DNA from: Nitrosomonadales bacterium
GTDB taxonomy: Bacteria > Pseudomonadota > Gammaproteobacteria > Burkholderiales > Gallionellaceae
Length of the DNA: 64,000 nucleotides
NCBI GenBank assembly: GCA_016214695.1
Contig: JACRNY010000006.1
Location: 62,001 to 126,000 of the forward strand
Reading direction: 5' to 3'
Position 1 is the stretch's first letter. Each line of letters opens with the position of its first letter. This document shows, in pieces, positions 31,383-40,749 of this stretch. The notes under the pieces are model-generated. The model was not told where the DNA came from and ran no database searches. It saw nothing but the letters and a program-made list of their open reading frames with translations. The position numbers and the translations under genes are program-made.

Positions 31383-31873
31383 CGGCCTCCGCTCACGTAG
31401 TCGATACTCTGCGCTTCCAGTTTCCCTTCAGCCGCGTAGCGCTGCGCATCCTGCTTGCTCACGGCATTGCGCCTCGCCGCCTGCAGCGCCTTGGCATCCG
31501 GCTTGGCGTTCTTCAACTGCTCCTCCGACAGACCCCGCACCCCGGTGGTGACCGTGCTGCCGCTCTTGCCGGTGGAAGCGACATTGAACAGGCTTCTCAG
31601 ACCTGTATCGCCGCGTTTGCTCTGCGCATTCGACTCCAGTTGCAGAGCCAGCATCTTCACCCAGCCGCTGAAGGAGGCCGACTTGACCTGCGTCCAGCCA
31701 GATCTCCGTTCCAACACCTCCACCTTGCTGCGCGGCGGCAGCGTGGTCAGCGTCTGCGCATCGCCGTACGGTTTGGCCTTCAATTCGGTGGCGCGTATGG
31801 TGTATGCGTATCCCTCCGCCCAGACTGCCGGTGCGAAACCGAACAGCAGGCATAACGCGATGATGTTCCTCAT
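31379..31873 (-). CDS. Secreted SH3-domain protein
   Basis: Signal peptide; RATELKAKPYGDAQTLTTLPPRSKVEVLERRSGWTQVKSASFSGWV. Confidence 0.75.
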   Translation of the reverse strand: MRNIIALCLLFGFAPAVWAEGYAYTIRATELKAKPYGDAQTLTTLPPRSKVEVLERRSGWTQVKSASFSGWVKMLALQLESNAQSKRGDTGLRSLFNVASTGKSGSTVTTGVRGLSEEQLKNAKPDAKALQAARRNAVSKQDAQRYAAEGKLEAQSIDYVSGGR

Positions 31874-33732
31874 TCCTGCATCCCTCCTTTTTTCAGCGGC
31901 GCGAACAACTCGACCTCCTGCTCGCGCCCTTTCACCTTGAACGACCCGTGAGACTTGAATTCGAACGCGTCGCCGCAGGCTTCCATGGTCTCGCGCGAGA
32001 CCAGGATGCGCGACACGCCCTTGGTCAGGCCCTCGATGCGGCTGCCGAGATTGACCGTGTCGCCGATGGCGGTGTATTCGCGCCGCTGCTCGGAGCCGAT
32101 CAGGCCGACCACCGCCGGACCGGTATGGATGCCGATGCCGACATCGAAGTCCGCATCTTCCTCACCCAGTTCCTTCTTGAAGCGCTGCAGCACCTCGCCC
32201 ATCTCCAGCGCCGCCTCGACCGCGTGGCGCGCATGCTCGGGATCGTCCAGCGGCGCGCCCCAGAACGCCATGATGCAGTCGCCGATGAACTTGTCCAGCG
32301 AGCCGCCGTGGCGGAACACCACCTCCACTTGCAGAGTGAAATAACGGTTCAGCAGCTCCACCACCTGCTGCGGGGTGCGCTTCTCCGACAGCGTGGTGAA
32401 ACCGCGGATGTCGGAGAACAGGATGGTGATCTGGCGGCTCTCGCCCGCGCGGCTCAAGCCGCCGTGCGCCACCAGTTCCTTCACCACATGCGGATTGACG
32501 AAACGGCTGAACAGCTGCACCGCCTGTTCGCGCGACCTGCGTTCGCGCAGATACTCGTGCAGGGCGAAGGCGAAATAGCCGGCCCATGCCAGCAGCAGCG
32601 GCGACAGCACCGGCAGCAGATACAGCTGCGCCACGGCGAGATAGCTGGCCAGCAATGCGGCGACGGTGACCAGCGCCAGTGCGAAACCGACCTTGAGCGC
32701 GTTGATGCCGCGCAGGAAAGCGAGGCTCAGCAGGGCCAGCAGCAGCACGGCGATGCCCAGTGCAAAATCGTCCCCGAGCTTGTGCATGGCGCGGCCGTTC
32801 TTCAGGCCGTCCAGCGCGGTGGCCAATATCTCCACGCCGGGTTGCAGGCTGGACATCGGCGTGGCACGCAGGTCATGCAGCCCGGTCGCGGCCGTGCCGA
32901 TGATGACGATCTTGCCTTGCAGCTCATCGGCGGGACGTTGCGGCTGGCGGCGGTCGAAATCCTCGTACAGGTCGGCATAGGAGATATGCCGGAACGTGCC
33001 CGGGGCACCGCGCCAGGCGAGGATCAGGTCCGGCTGCCGCGGCACGCTGTAACCCAGATCCTGCGCCACGCGCGCCGGCAACGAGGGGATGAGCCATCCG
33101 TAAGCGTCTGCAGCGAGCTGGTAGCGGCGCCCTATGCCATCGCTGTCTTCCAGATAGTTGATGGTGCCGACACGCCAATGTAGCGGGTCGATGGCCAGCG
33201 GCGGCAGCACGGCAAGGCGCGCCGTCTCATCGGCCTGCTCCCCGCGCTGCAGCCCCAGCATCTGCGCAACCTGCGCGATGGGCGCACCCTGCGCATCCAG
33301 CGCCGAATCGCGCCGCACCATGGGGAAATACACCTTGTCGAGTCCGCGCAGGGCACTGTTGAATGCCTCATCGCTGTCGGGACGGAATTCGTCGCGCTCG
33401 CTGAACAGGATGTCGAACACGATGGCTTCGGGCTTCTGTCTGGCGATGCCGCGCACCAGTTCGCCGTGCACCGCCCGCGGCCACGGCCAGCTTCCGGCCG
33501 TCTCCTGCATGCGCGCCAGGCTGGCATCGTCGATATCGACGATGACGATGTCGGCATCGGGCGAAAGTCCAAGCGCCTGCTGCCTGACAAAGAGATCGGA
33601 TAGCCGGTTCTCCAGCGGGGCCAGTGCATGCAACCAGGCCAGCTCCAGCGCCGCCAGCAACAGGAAAGCGATGCCGATGCGCGACAATGACTTGCGTGAG
33701 GACGTGACGGGAGGACTGTTCATGCCGCACAT
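31870..33732 (-). CDS. CHASE2 domain adenylate/guanylate cyclase (class III)
   Basis: CHASE2-like periplasmic region, TM segments, cyclase domain ITILFSDIRGFTTLSEKRTPQQVVELLNRYFTLQVEVVFRHGGSLDKFIGDCIMAFWG. Confidence 0.92.
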   Translation of the reverse strand: MCGMNSPPVTSSRKSLSRIGIAFLLLAALELAWLHALAPLENRLSDLFVRQQALGLSPDADIVIVDIDDASLARMQETAGSWPWPRAVHGELVRGIARQKPEAIVFDILFSERDEFRPDSDEAFNSALRGLDKVYFPMVRRDSALDAQGAPIAQVAQMLGLQRGEQADETARLAVLPPLAIDPLHWRVGTINYLEDSDGIGRRYQLAADAYGWLIPSLPARVAQDLGYSVPRQPDLILAWRGAPGTFRHISYADLYEDFDRRQPQRPADELQGKIVIIGTAATGLHDLRATPMSSLQPGVEILATALDGLKNGRAMHKLGDDFALGIAVLLLALLSLAFLRGINALKVGFALALVTVAALLASYLAVAQLYLLPVLSPLLLAWAGYFAFALHEYLRERRSREQAVQLFSRFVNPHVVKELVAHGGLSRAGESRQITILFSDIRGFTTLSEKRTPQQVVELLNRYFTLQVEVVFRHGGSLDKFIGDCIMAFWGAPLDDPEHARHAVEAALEMGEVLQRFKKELGEEDADFDVGIGIHTGPAVVGLIGSEQRREYTAIGDTVNLGSRIEGLTKGVSRILVSRETMEACGDAFEFKSHGSFKVKGREQEVELFAPLKKGGMQE

Positions 33733-33832
33733 ACTAATCGCAACGTCTCATTTCCAACAGTCCCTTGCTTTTAGATGCGTGCGATTCCCCCTATAATCGC
33801 GCCCACTCCCTATCAATCCCCAGCAACAACCC

Positions 33833-34555
33833 ATGCTTCCAATGCGTACTGCCCTGCTGCTTTGCTGCCTGTCCCTGACGGGTTGCAGCTCCATTCCCAA
33901 CCTGAGCAACTACACCAAACAGAAGGATCCCTTCGAGTCGTTCAACCGCGGCATGTACAACTTCAACGACAGCGTTGACCGCAATGTGGTCAAGCCGGTC
34001 GCGCAAGGGTACGACAAGGTGATGCCGTCCCCGGCCAGGACCATGGTGAGCAACTTCTTCTCCAACCTGGACGACGTCGTGGTCACGGTGAACGACCTGT
34101 TGCAGTTCAAATTCAAGCAGGCGGCCAGCGACGGCAGCCGCGTGTTGTTCAACAGCACGTTCGGCATTTTCGGCCTGTTCAACATCACCGAGAAACTGCC
34201 CAAGCACAACGAGGACTTCGGCCAGACGCTGGGCTACTGGGGTTTGCCGAGCGGGCCGTATCTGGTGCTGCCCGTGCTGGGACCGAGCTCGATACGCGAC
34301 GGCAGCGGCCTGTATGCGGACAGTTTCAGCAGCGTGATCAGCAACACCGACCATGTGGCGACGCGCAACAGCGCCTGGGCGCTGAAGGGATTGGATACGC
34401 GTGCCGGTTTCCTCGAACAGGAGAAGGTGCTGGATGATGCGATCATCGACCGCTACAGCTTCATCCGCGATGCCTATCTGATGCGCAGGCAGAATCTGGT
34501 ATACGACGGCAGTCCGCCGCGCGTCAGGTACGACGACGACGACGAAGAGGAATAA
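33833..34555 (+). CDS. mlaA: MlaA/VacJ phospholipid-asymmetry lipoprotein
   Basis: Lipobox LTGC; DPFESFNRGMYNFNDSVDRNVVKPVAQGY; ETLGYWG-like FGQTLGYWGLPSGPYLVLPVLGPSSIRD. Confidence 0.93.
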   Translation: MLPMRTALLLCCLSLTGCSSIPNLSNYTKQKDPFESFNRGMYNFNDSVDRNVVKPVAQGYDKVMPSPARTMVSNFFSNLDDVVVTVNDLLQFKFKQAASDGSRVLFNSTFGIFGLFNITEKLPKHNEDFGQTLGYWGLPSGPYLVLPVLGPSSIRDGSGLYADSFSSVISNTDHVATRNSAWALKGLDTRAGFLEQEKVLDDAIIDRYSFIRDAYLMRRQNLVYDGSPPRVRYDDDDEEE

Positions 34556-34556
34556 A

Positions 34557-34587
34557 AAACGGCGGGATCATCCCGCCGTTTTCATTT
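34557..34587 (+). terminator. Intrinsic terminator after mlaA
   Basis: AAACGGCGGGATCATCCCGCCGTTTTCATTT hairpin with T tract. Confidence 0.85.
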
Positions 34588-34602
34588 GCCGCCATGTGAA
34601 TC

Positions 34603-35487
34603 TCAACGTCCCGCACGCAACGCTTCGATACGCTCGTCCAGCGGCGGGTGCGTCATGAACAGGCGCGAGAAACCGCCACCGCTCGAGATCGCCATCGCCG
34701 ACATGTTCTGCGGCAAGGCAGCGGCCTGCTCGTGGTTGGCTTTCAGGCGCTCCAGCGCGGCGATCATCTTCTGGCGTCCGGCCAGGCTGGCACCGCCCGC
34801 ATCGGCGCGGAACTCGCGCTGGCGCGAGAACCACATGACGATGATGCTGGCGAGGATGCCCAGGATGATCTGCGCAGCGATCTCGGCGACGAAAGCGCCG
34901 ATGCCGGGGCCGTTGCGGCCGTCGTTCTTGAGCAGCACGCGATCGACCAGGATGCCGAACAGTTTGGCGAAGAACACCACAAAGGTGTTCACCACGCCCT
35001 GGATCAGCGCCAGCGTGACCATGTCGCCGTTCGCCACATGGCTCACTTCATGCGCCAGCACGGCTTCTGCCTCGTCGCGGCTCATGCTGTGCAGCAGGCC
35101 GGTGCTCACGGCGACCAGCGCATTGTTGCGGTTCCAGCCGGTGGCAAAGGCGTTCACGTCGGGGGCGTCGTAGATCGCCACCTCCGGCATGCCGATACCG
35201 GCTGCCTGTGCCTGGCGGCGCACGGTCTCGACCAGCCAGCGTTCGGTCGGATCCTGCGGGTTCTCGATGACTTGGGCGCCGACCGACATCTTGGCCATCC
35301 ACTTCGACATCAGCAAGGAGACGATGGAACCGGAGAAGCCGATCACTGCCGACAACACCATCAGTGCAGTGAAGTTGATCGCACCGCTCTCGTCCAGCAC
35401 ACGATCCACCCCCAGCAGCCGCAGGGTGATGTTGATGACCGCCAGTACCGCGATATTGGTCAGGATGAACAGGAAGATACGTTTCAT
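34603..35487 (-). CDS. htpX: HtpX membrane zinc metalloprotease
   Basis: [58 protein letters not shown]. Confidence 0.95.
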   Translation of the reverse strand: MKRIFLFILTNIAVLAVINITLRLLGVDRVLDESGAINFTALMVLSAVIGFSGSIVSLLMSKWMAKMSVGAQVIENPQDPTERWLVETVRRQAQAAGIGMPEVAIYDAPDVNAFATGWNRNNALVAVSTGLLHSMSRDEAEAVLAHEVSHVANGDMVTLALIQGVVNTFVVFFAKLFGILVDRVLLKNDGRNGPGIGAFVAEIAAQIILGILASIIVMWFSRQREFRADAGGASLAGRQKMIAALERLKANHEQAAALPQNMSAMAISSGGGFSRLFMTHPPLDERIEALRAGR

Positions 35488-35725
35488 TGCATTTATTCTC
35501 CAAAGATACGATGTTGTGCGGCGCGCAGTGTACCACCGGGGCCGTGCTTGCCAGATGCGGGCAGATCGCCGTATTTCAAGCCCCCGGCACCCAGCCGCAG
35601 GATTCGAATGATGCCGGGACGAAAAGTTTCATGCCGCTGTCCGGCGCGGGAATCAGCGCATAAAAACCCTATTGACCATAACCTACTATTTAACTAGGAT
35701 ATGATCACCTATCGAGGCGATCATC

Positions 35726-36265
35726 ATGACAGACCGTTACACCGGAACCGCCATCACTCTGCACTGGCTGATCGCCTTGCTGATCTTCATCGCATTCCCA
35801 TTGGGCGTGTACATGCACGAATTGCCGCTGTCGCCGGACAAGCTGCGCCTCTACAGCTACCACAAGTGGATAGGCGTCACGGTGTTCATGCTGGCGGTGA
35901 TACGCGTCTACTGGCGCGCCACCCACCGCCCACCGGCCATGCCGGACAGCATGGCGAATTGGGAAAAGTTCGCCGCCCACGCCACCCATTACGCCCTCTA
36001 TGTGCTGATCTTCATCATCCCGCTGAGCGGCTGGCTGATGAGTTCGGCCAAAGGTTTCCAGACCGTGTGGTTCGGCGTACTGCCGCTGCCCGACCTGCTG
36101 AACAAGGACAAGGAACTGGGCGACATGCTGCTGGAGGTGCACAAGATGCTCAATTTCCTGTTGTTCGGCCTGGTGCTGGGCCATGTCGGTGCAGCGCTCA
36201 AGCACCATTTCATCGAGCGCGACGACATCCTTGCGCGCATGGTCACCTTCCTGCGCAGGAAATGA
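35726..36265 (+). CDS. Cytochrome b561-family protein
   Basis: YTGTAITLHWLIALLIFIAFPLGVYMHELP...SYHKWIGVTVFMLAVIRVYWRATHRPP; four TM with His ligands. Confidence 0.92.
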   Translation: MTDRYTGTAITLHWLIALLIFIAFPLGVYMHELPLSPDKLRLYSYHKWIGVTVFMLAVIRVYWRATHRPPAMPDSMANWEKFAAHATHYALYVLIFIIPLSGWLMSSAKGFQTVWFGVLPLPDLLNKDKELGDMLLEVHKMLNFLLFGLVLGHVGAALKHHFIERDDILARMVTFLRRK

Positions 36266-36308
36266 CGGAACGTACAGCGCAGCAGCCTTTAAAACCGGGA
36301 GTACTGCC

Positions 36309-36872
36309 ATGAATAAACTCTTTCCTGCCCTGCTCGCCAGTCTGTTCGCCTTTCCCGTCCATGCGGCCGACACATACACGATAGACCCCACCCATACCTG
36401 GCCGATGTTCGAGGTGAGCCACCTTGGCTTCTCGACGCAGCGCGGTCGCTTCGACAAATCCAGCGGCAAGGTGGTGCTCGACACCGCCGCCGGCACCGGA
36501 CACATCGAACTGGTCATCGACACGGCCTCCATCAACATGGGCTTCGAGGAATGGAACAAGCACATGAAGGGGCCGGACTTTTTCAGCGTGGTGTATTTCC
36601 CTACCATGACCTTCACCTCGGACAAGATCGTGTTCGACGGCGACAAACCGGTGACAGCATCGGGTGAACTGACCCTGCTGGGCGAGACCCGCCCTGTCAC
36701 GCTGACCATCAGCGACTTCAAGTGCGGCACCCACCCGATGTTGCGCAAAACCATGTGCGGAGCGAACGTCGCCACCACCATCAAGCGCTCCGACTTCGGC
36801 ATGAAGCGTTTCATCCCCATGGTCGGCGATGAAGTGAGGATCTATTCGCCGGTGGAAGCCTACAAGGATTGA
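36309..36872 (+). CDS. YceI-family periplasmic protein
   Basis: Signal peptide; YTIDPTHTWPMFEVSHLGFSTQRGRFDKSSGKVVLD; FGMKRFIPMVGDEVRI. Confidence 0.93.
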   Translation: MNKLFPALLASLFAFPVHAADTYTIDPTHTWPMFEVSHLGFSTQRGRFDKSSGKVVLDTAAGTGHIELVIDTASINMGFEEWNKHMKGPDFFSVVYFPTMTFTSDKIVFDGDKPVTASGELTLLGETRPVTLTISDFKCGTHPMLRKTMCGANVATTIKRSDFGMKRFIPMVGDEVRIYSPVEAYKD

Positions 36873-36951
36873 ATTGGCAACACGCCCGGCACGGTCGGAT
36901 ATCCCGGCCGTGCTACCCTAGTCACGAGATCAACCACACCACCCGGAATGC

Positions 36952-37665
36952 TTGCCCATGGATAGCCGATCGTTCTTCGCTTCGTTCAGACCCCACCCCT
37001 TACCGACCTCATTCGCCGAAAAACTCCGCAGCGCGCTGGCGGGCGGCAGCGCCATCCTGCTGCTGACGCTGGCGCTGCAACACCTGCCGCAGAACCTGCT
37101 CCCCATGCTCATCGTCGTCTCGATGGCCGCTTCGGCGACGCTGCTGTACGCCACGCCGCACAGTCCGCTGTCGCAACCGTGGAACCTGGTCGGCGGGCAT
37201 GTCGTCTCGGCCATCGCGGGATTGCTGTGCAGCGCACTCATCCCCGAGCCGACCATCGCTGCGGGTGCCGCAGTCGGCCTGGCCATCCTGGCGATGCAGC
37301 TCCTCTCCTGCCTGCATCCGCCCAGCGCAGCCACCGCGCTGATGATGGTGCTCGGCAGTTCGCAGTTCCATGTGATGCAATGGCAATGGGCGCTCGCCAT
37401 CGTCGCAATCAACGCGGGCATCTCGCTGTTGCTGGCATTGACCATCAACAACCTGCTGCCCGGCAGACGCTACCCGATGCCGGCACTCCCCGCGCAGACA
37501 CCGCCCAAACCAGCCCCCTTCATCGAGCTTGAAGAGAGCGATCTCACCCGGGCGCTGGAACAGATGGACAGCGCGATCGATGTGAGCGAGGAGGACCTTG
37601 CGCAGATCTACAAATTGGCACTGCAGAGCGCGCAGAAGCGCATCGAGGCAGCGATGCCGTCATGA
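36952..37665 (+). CDS. HPP-family membrane protein
   Basis: Contains HPPSAATALMMVLG; multiple TM segments. Confidence 0.85.
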   Translation: MPMDSRSFFASFRPHPLPTSFAEKLRSALAGGSAILLLTLALQHLPQNLLPMLIVVSMAASATLLYATPHSPLSQPWNLVGGHVVSAIAGLLCSALIPEPTIAAGAAVGLAILAMQLLSCLHPPSAATALMMVLGSSQFHVMQWQWALAIVAINAGISLLLALTINNLLPGRRYPMPALPAQTPPKPAPFIELEESDLTRALEQMDSAIDVSEEDLAQIYKLALQSAQKRIEAAMPS

Positions 37666-38648
37666 GGATCTTTCTGGCCACCGTCCTGATCTTTACCCTG
37701 AGTGCTTGCGGCACCCGCGCCCCGCGCGAGGCCGCTTACTATGAGATGGATCGCGGAAACCTGCCAGCCGCGAATGTCACGCTGAACATACCCGGCCTGG
37801 GCCCCTGCACCGACAATCCGGATCGCACTTTGCGCCTCGACGCCGCCCAACCCATCAACGTGCTGGTACACGGCTGCTTCGGCTCTTCCGGCGAATTTCG
37901 CGGACTTGCCCAAGTGCTGGCTTTCCACGGCCAGCAGACCGCCTGTTTCACTTACGATGACCGCGACAGCCTGACCCACAGCGCCACCGACCTGCGCAGC
38001 GCAGTCGATCAGCTCGCTGCACAGACCCACGCGACACCGATCACCGTGATCGGACACAGTCAGGGTGCGTTGATCTCGCGCAAATCGCTCACCGAACTGC
38101 CGCTCGCGCCGCCGCAACACCAGTCGGAACTGCGCCTGGTGACCATCTCCGGTCCTTTCGACGGCATCGCCTCGGCAGAGACATGTGGAAAAAAATGGCT
38201 GTACCCGCTCACACTGGGCCTGCTACCGGCAAGCTGTTATGTGGTGACCGGAGCGAAGTGGTCCGACATCACCTACTCCTCGCGCTTCATCCGCGAGCCG
38301 GGAATGCTGATCCCGCAAGTAAGCAGTTATCTGAAGATAGACACAGACGAGCGCGACAGCTGCCGCCGCGAGGAGAATGGACGCTGCCTGGAGAATGACG
38401 ATGTCTTCTCGCTGGCGGAGCAGCACAACCCGCTGGTGGAGAACGATGCCCGCGCAAAGCGGGTGGAAGTGAAGGCGGGACATGTGGAGATCGTCGGCAA
38501 CAAACGCGTCGCCCCGACCAAGTTGATCGCCACACTGCAGCAGCAAGGCGTGATCCGCGCGACCGCCCCTGATCGGCTATCCGCCTTCAATCTGCTGCTG
38601 GCACGGATCTATCAGGATGAGGGACTCAAAGACCGCACGCCGCGTTGA
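37662..38648 (+). CDS. Lipoprotein with alpha/beta-hydrolase fold
   Basis: Lipobox LSAC; VLVHGCFGSSGEF; nucleophile elbow GHSQGALIS. Confidence 0.75.
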   Translation: MRIFLATVLIFTLSACGTRAPREAAYYEMDRGNLPAANVTLNIPGLGPCTDNPDRTLRLDAAQPINVLVHGCFGSSGEFRGLAQVLAFHGQQTACFTYDDRDSLTHSATDLRSAVDQLAAQTHATPITVIGHSQGALISRKSLTELPLAPPQHQSELRLVTISGPFDGIASAETCGKKWLYPLTLGLLPASCYVVTGAKWSDITYSSRFIREPGMLIPQVSSYLKIDTDERDSCRREENGRCLENDDVFSLAEQHNPLVENDARAKRVEVKAGHVEIVGNKRVAPTKLIATLQQQGVIRATAPDRLSAFNLLLARIYQDEGLKDRTPR

Positions 38649-38794
38649 TGGCGAGGGATAACGCCTGTCAGACTTGCTGTTCAATCCCTTTATTTTCCTG
38701 ACAGGCTTTAATCCTAACAATTAAAAGACTTCCTCGCCCGGTTTGCGCCCCGATGTGGGGGTATGCCCGGATGGACGCCGCCGAGCCAAAGTCA

Positions 38795-39166
38795 CTATTC
38801 AACGATCACGCGCCCCACCATGTGCGGATGGGGGCCGCAAATATAAGGGTACTCGCCCTTCGTATCGAACTTGCGCTGCCAGCTTTCGCCCGGGAACATC
38901 AACTCAGACTCTGCCACGCCTTCATTCTGGAACCAGACAGTGTGATAACCGCGTTTCTCGTAGCTCTTCCACACGACCGTATCCCCCGCTTTTACCCTGA
39001 CAACCTCGGGAACGAATCTCATCTTCTCTATCCGGACTTCAACCGTGTCTGCACAGGCGGGTTCGAGCGGCAGGGCAGCCAGCATGATTGAGAAACAGCA
39101 TATTGCGAATCCGTTCACAAAGTGATGTATATCCAGGCGACTGTGGTCGATCTCTTTTGCTTTCAT
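38795..39166 (-). CDS. Cupredoxin (plastocyanin/pseudoazurin-like) protein
   Basis: Blue-copper ligand pattern H...C...H...M: GYHTVWFQ...YPYICGPHPHMVGRVIVE. Confidence 0.88.
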   Translation of the reverse strand: MKAKEIDHSRLDIHHFVNGFAICCFSIMLAALPLEPACADTVEVRIEKMRFVPEVVRVKAGDTVVWKSYEKRGYHTVWFQNEGVAESELMFPGESWQRKFDTKGEYPYICGPHPHMVGRVIVE

Positions 39167-39300
39167 GTCATCCTCCTTGATAACAGTTCGGCTTCGGCAT
39201 TGTGCTTCATGGCCGCAAACTACGCCGCCCCCGAGAAAGGGTCAATATGCCGGGCGCACTGTTTGCTCTACGAACTTCAAGGATTCGCAATGGGAATACA

Positions 39301-39332
39301 AAAGCCGATGCGTGCCGCATCGGCTTTGTTTT
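39301..39332. terminator. Bidirectional-looking intrinsic terminator
   Basis: AAAGCCGATGCG-TGC-CGCATCGGCTTTGTTTT. Confidence 0.75.
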
Positions 39333-39385
39333 AACGGAATGTTTCGTGACAAAAAACCAATTACATTTGCTGTCACGGAAACGGA

Positions 39386-40588
39386 TCACCAGCCCGATTC
39401 GCGTTCCGGCGTTGCGGTGATCTTGTGGATGCTCAGGTCGGCGCCGTTGAACTCCTCCTCATGGGTGAGACGGATGCCGACCAGTTTCTTCAGCAAGCCG
39501 TAGACGACGAAGCCGCCGATCAGCGCGACAGCTACACCCAGCAGCGTGCCTATCAGTTGCGACATGAAACTGACACCGCCGATGCCGCCCAGTTCTTTCA
39601 TACCGAAGATGCCGGCGGCGATGCCACCCCACGCGCCACAGAGGCCGTGCAGCGGCCACACGCCGAGCACGTCGTCGATCTTCCAGCGGTTCTGCGTGAG
39701 CGTGAACATGACCACGAACAATGCACCGGCGACGCCGCCCACCATGAGCGCACCGATGGGATGCATGAGGTCAGAACCGGCGCACACCGCGACCAGTCCA
39801 GCCAGCGGACCGTTATGCACGAAGCCGGGGTCGTTCTTGCCCAGCCACAGCGCGGTGAGCGTGCCGCCGACCATGGCCATCAGCGAGTTGACCGCAACCA
39901 GTCCGCTGATGCCGGTGACGGTCTGCGCCGACATGACGTTGAAGCCGAACCAGCCGACGGTCAGTATCCATGCGCCGAGGGCGAGGAACGGGATGCTGGA
40001 AGGCGGGTGCGCGGAGATGCGCCCTTCCTTGTTGTAACGACCGCGGCGCGCGCCGAGCAGCAACACGGCAGCGAGGCCTATCCAGCCACCCACTGCATGC
40101 ACCACCACCGAGCCGGCGAAGTCGTGGAAGCCGGCACCGAAGCTGGTCTTCAGCCACTCCTGGACACCGTATGATCCATTCCAGGCGATCCCCTCGAAGA
40201 AAGGATAGACGAAACCGACCAGCAGAAAAGTGGCGGCGAGTTGCGGATTGAATTTCGCGCGTTCGGCGATGCCGCCGGAGACGATGGCCGGGATGGCCGC
40301 GGCGAAAGTCATCAGGAAGAAGAACTTCACCAGACCGTAGCCGTTGCCGACTGCCAGCTGATCGGCGCCGACGAAGAAACTCACGCCGTAGGCGATGCCA
40401 TAACCGATGAAGAAATAGGCGATGGTCGAGACGGCCAGGTCGCTGAGTATCTTCACCAGCGCGTTGACCTGGTTCTTCTTGCGCACGGTACCCAGCTCAA
40501 GGAATGCAAAACCCGCATGCATCGCAAGCACCATGATGGCGCCCAACAGCACGAAAAGTGCATCGCTACTGACTTTCAATTCTTCCAT
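39386..40588 (-). CDS. amtB: Ammonium transporter AmtB
   Basis: VLAMHAGFAFLELGTVRKKNQVNALVKI; AGSVVVHAVGGWIGLAAVLLLGAR; 11-12 TM; start MEELKVSS at 40588. Confidence 0.95.
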   Translation of the reverse strand: MEELKVSSDALFVLLGAIMVLAMHAGFAFLELGTVRKKNQVNALVKILSDLAVSTIAYFFIGYGIAYGVSFFVGADQLAVGNGYGLVKFFFLMTFAAAIPAIVSGGIAERAKFNPQLAATFLLVGFVYPFFEGIAWNGSYGVQEWLKTSFGAGFHDFAGSVVVHAVGGWIGLAAVLLLGARRGRYNKEGRISAHPPSSIPFLALGAWILTVGWFGFNVMSAQTVTGISGLVAVNSLMAMVGGTLTALWLGKNDPGFVHNGPLAGLVAVCAGSDLMHPIGALMVGGVAGALFVVMFTLTQNRWKIDDVLGVWPLHGLCGAWGGIAAGIFGMKELGGIGGVSFMSQLIGTLLGVAVALIGGFVVYGLLKKLVGIRLTHEEEFNGADLSIHKITATPERESGW

Positions 40589-40623
40589 GTCATCTCCAGA
40601 AAAGTGCAAACTGCGAGGACGTA

Positions 40624-40639
40624 TGCAAAGCCTGTGCCA
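40624..40639 (-). promoter_or_regulatory. Sigma-54 (-24/-12) promoter of amtB
   Basis: Minus-strand TGGCACAGGCTTTGCA; GG and GC elements 12 nt apart. Confidence 0.8.
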
Positions 40640-40703
40640 GCAACAACAGGCATTGATTTATTTGGACAAATTTATGATCCGCTGAGTTTTTTGCAATCAC
40701 AAA

Positions 40704-40718
40704 TCACCAACTTGGTGC
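40704..40718 (-). promoter_or_regulatory. NtrC-like binding site upstream of amtB
   Basis: Minus-strand GCACCAAGTTGGTGA, near match to GCAC-N7-GTGC dyad, roughly 100 nt upstream of the predicted start site. Confidence 0.55.
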
Positions 40719-40749
40719 TTTCGATGATTTCGCGCACCATGATGAGGCC

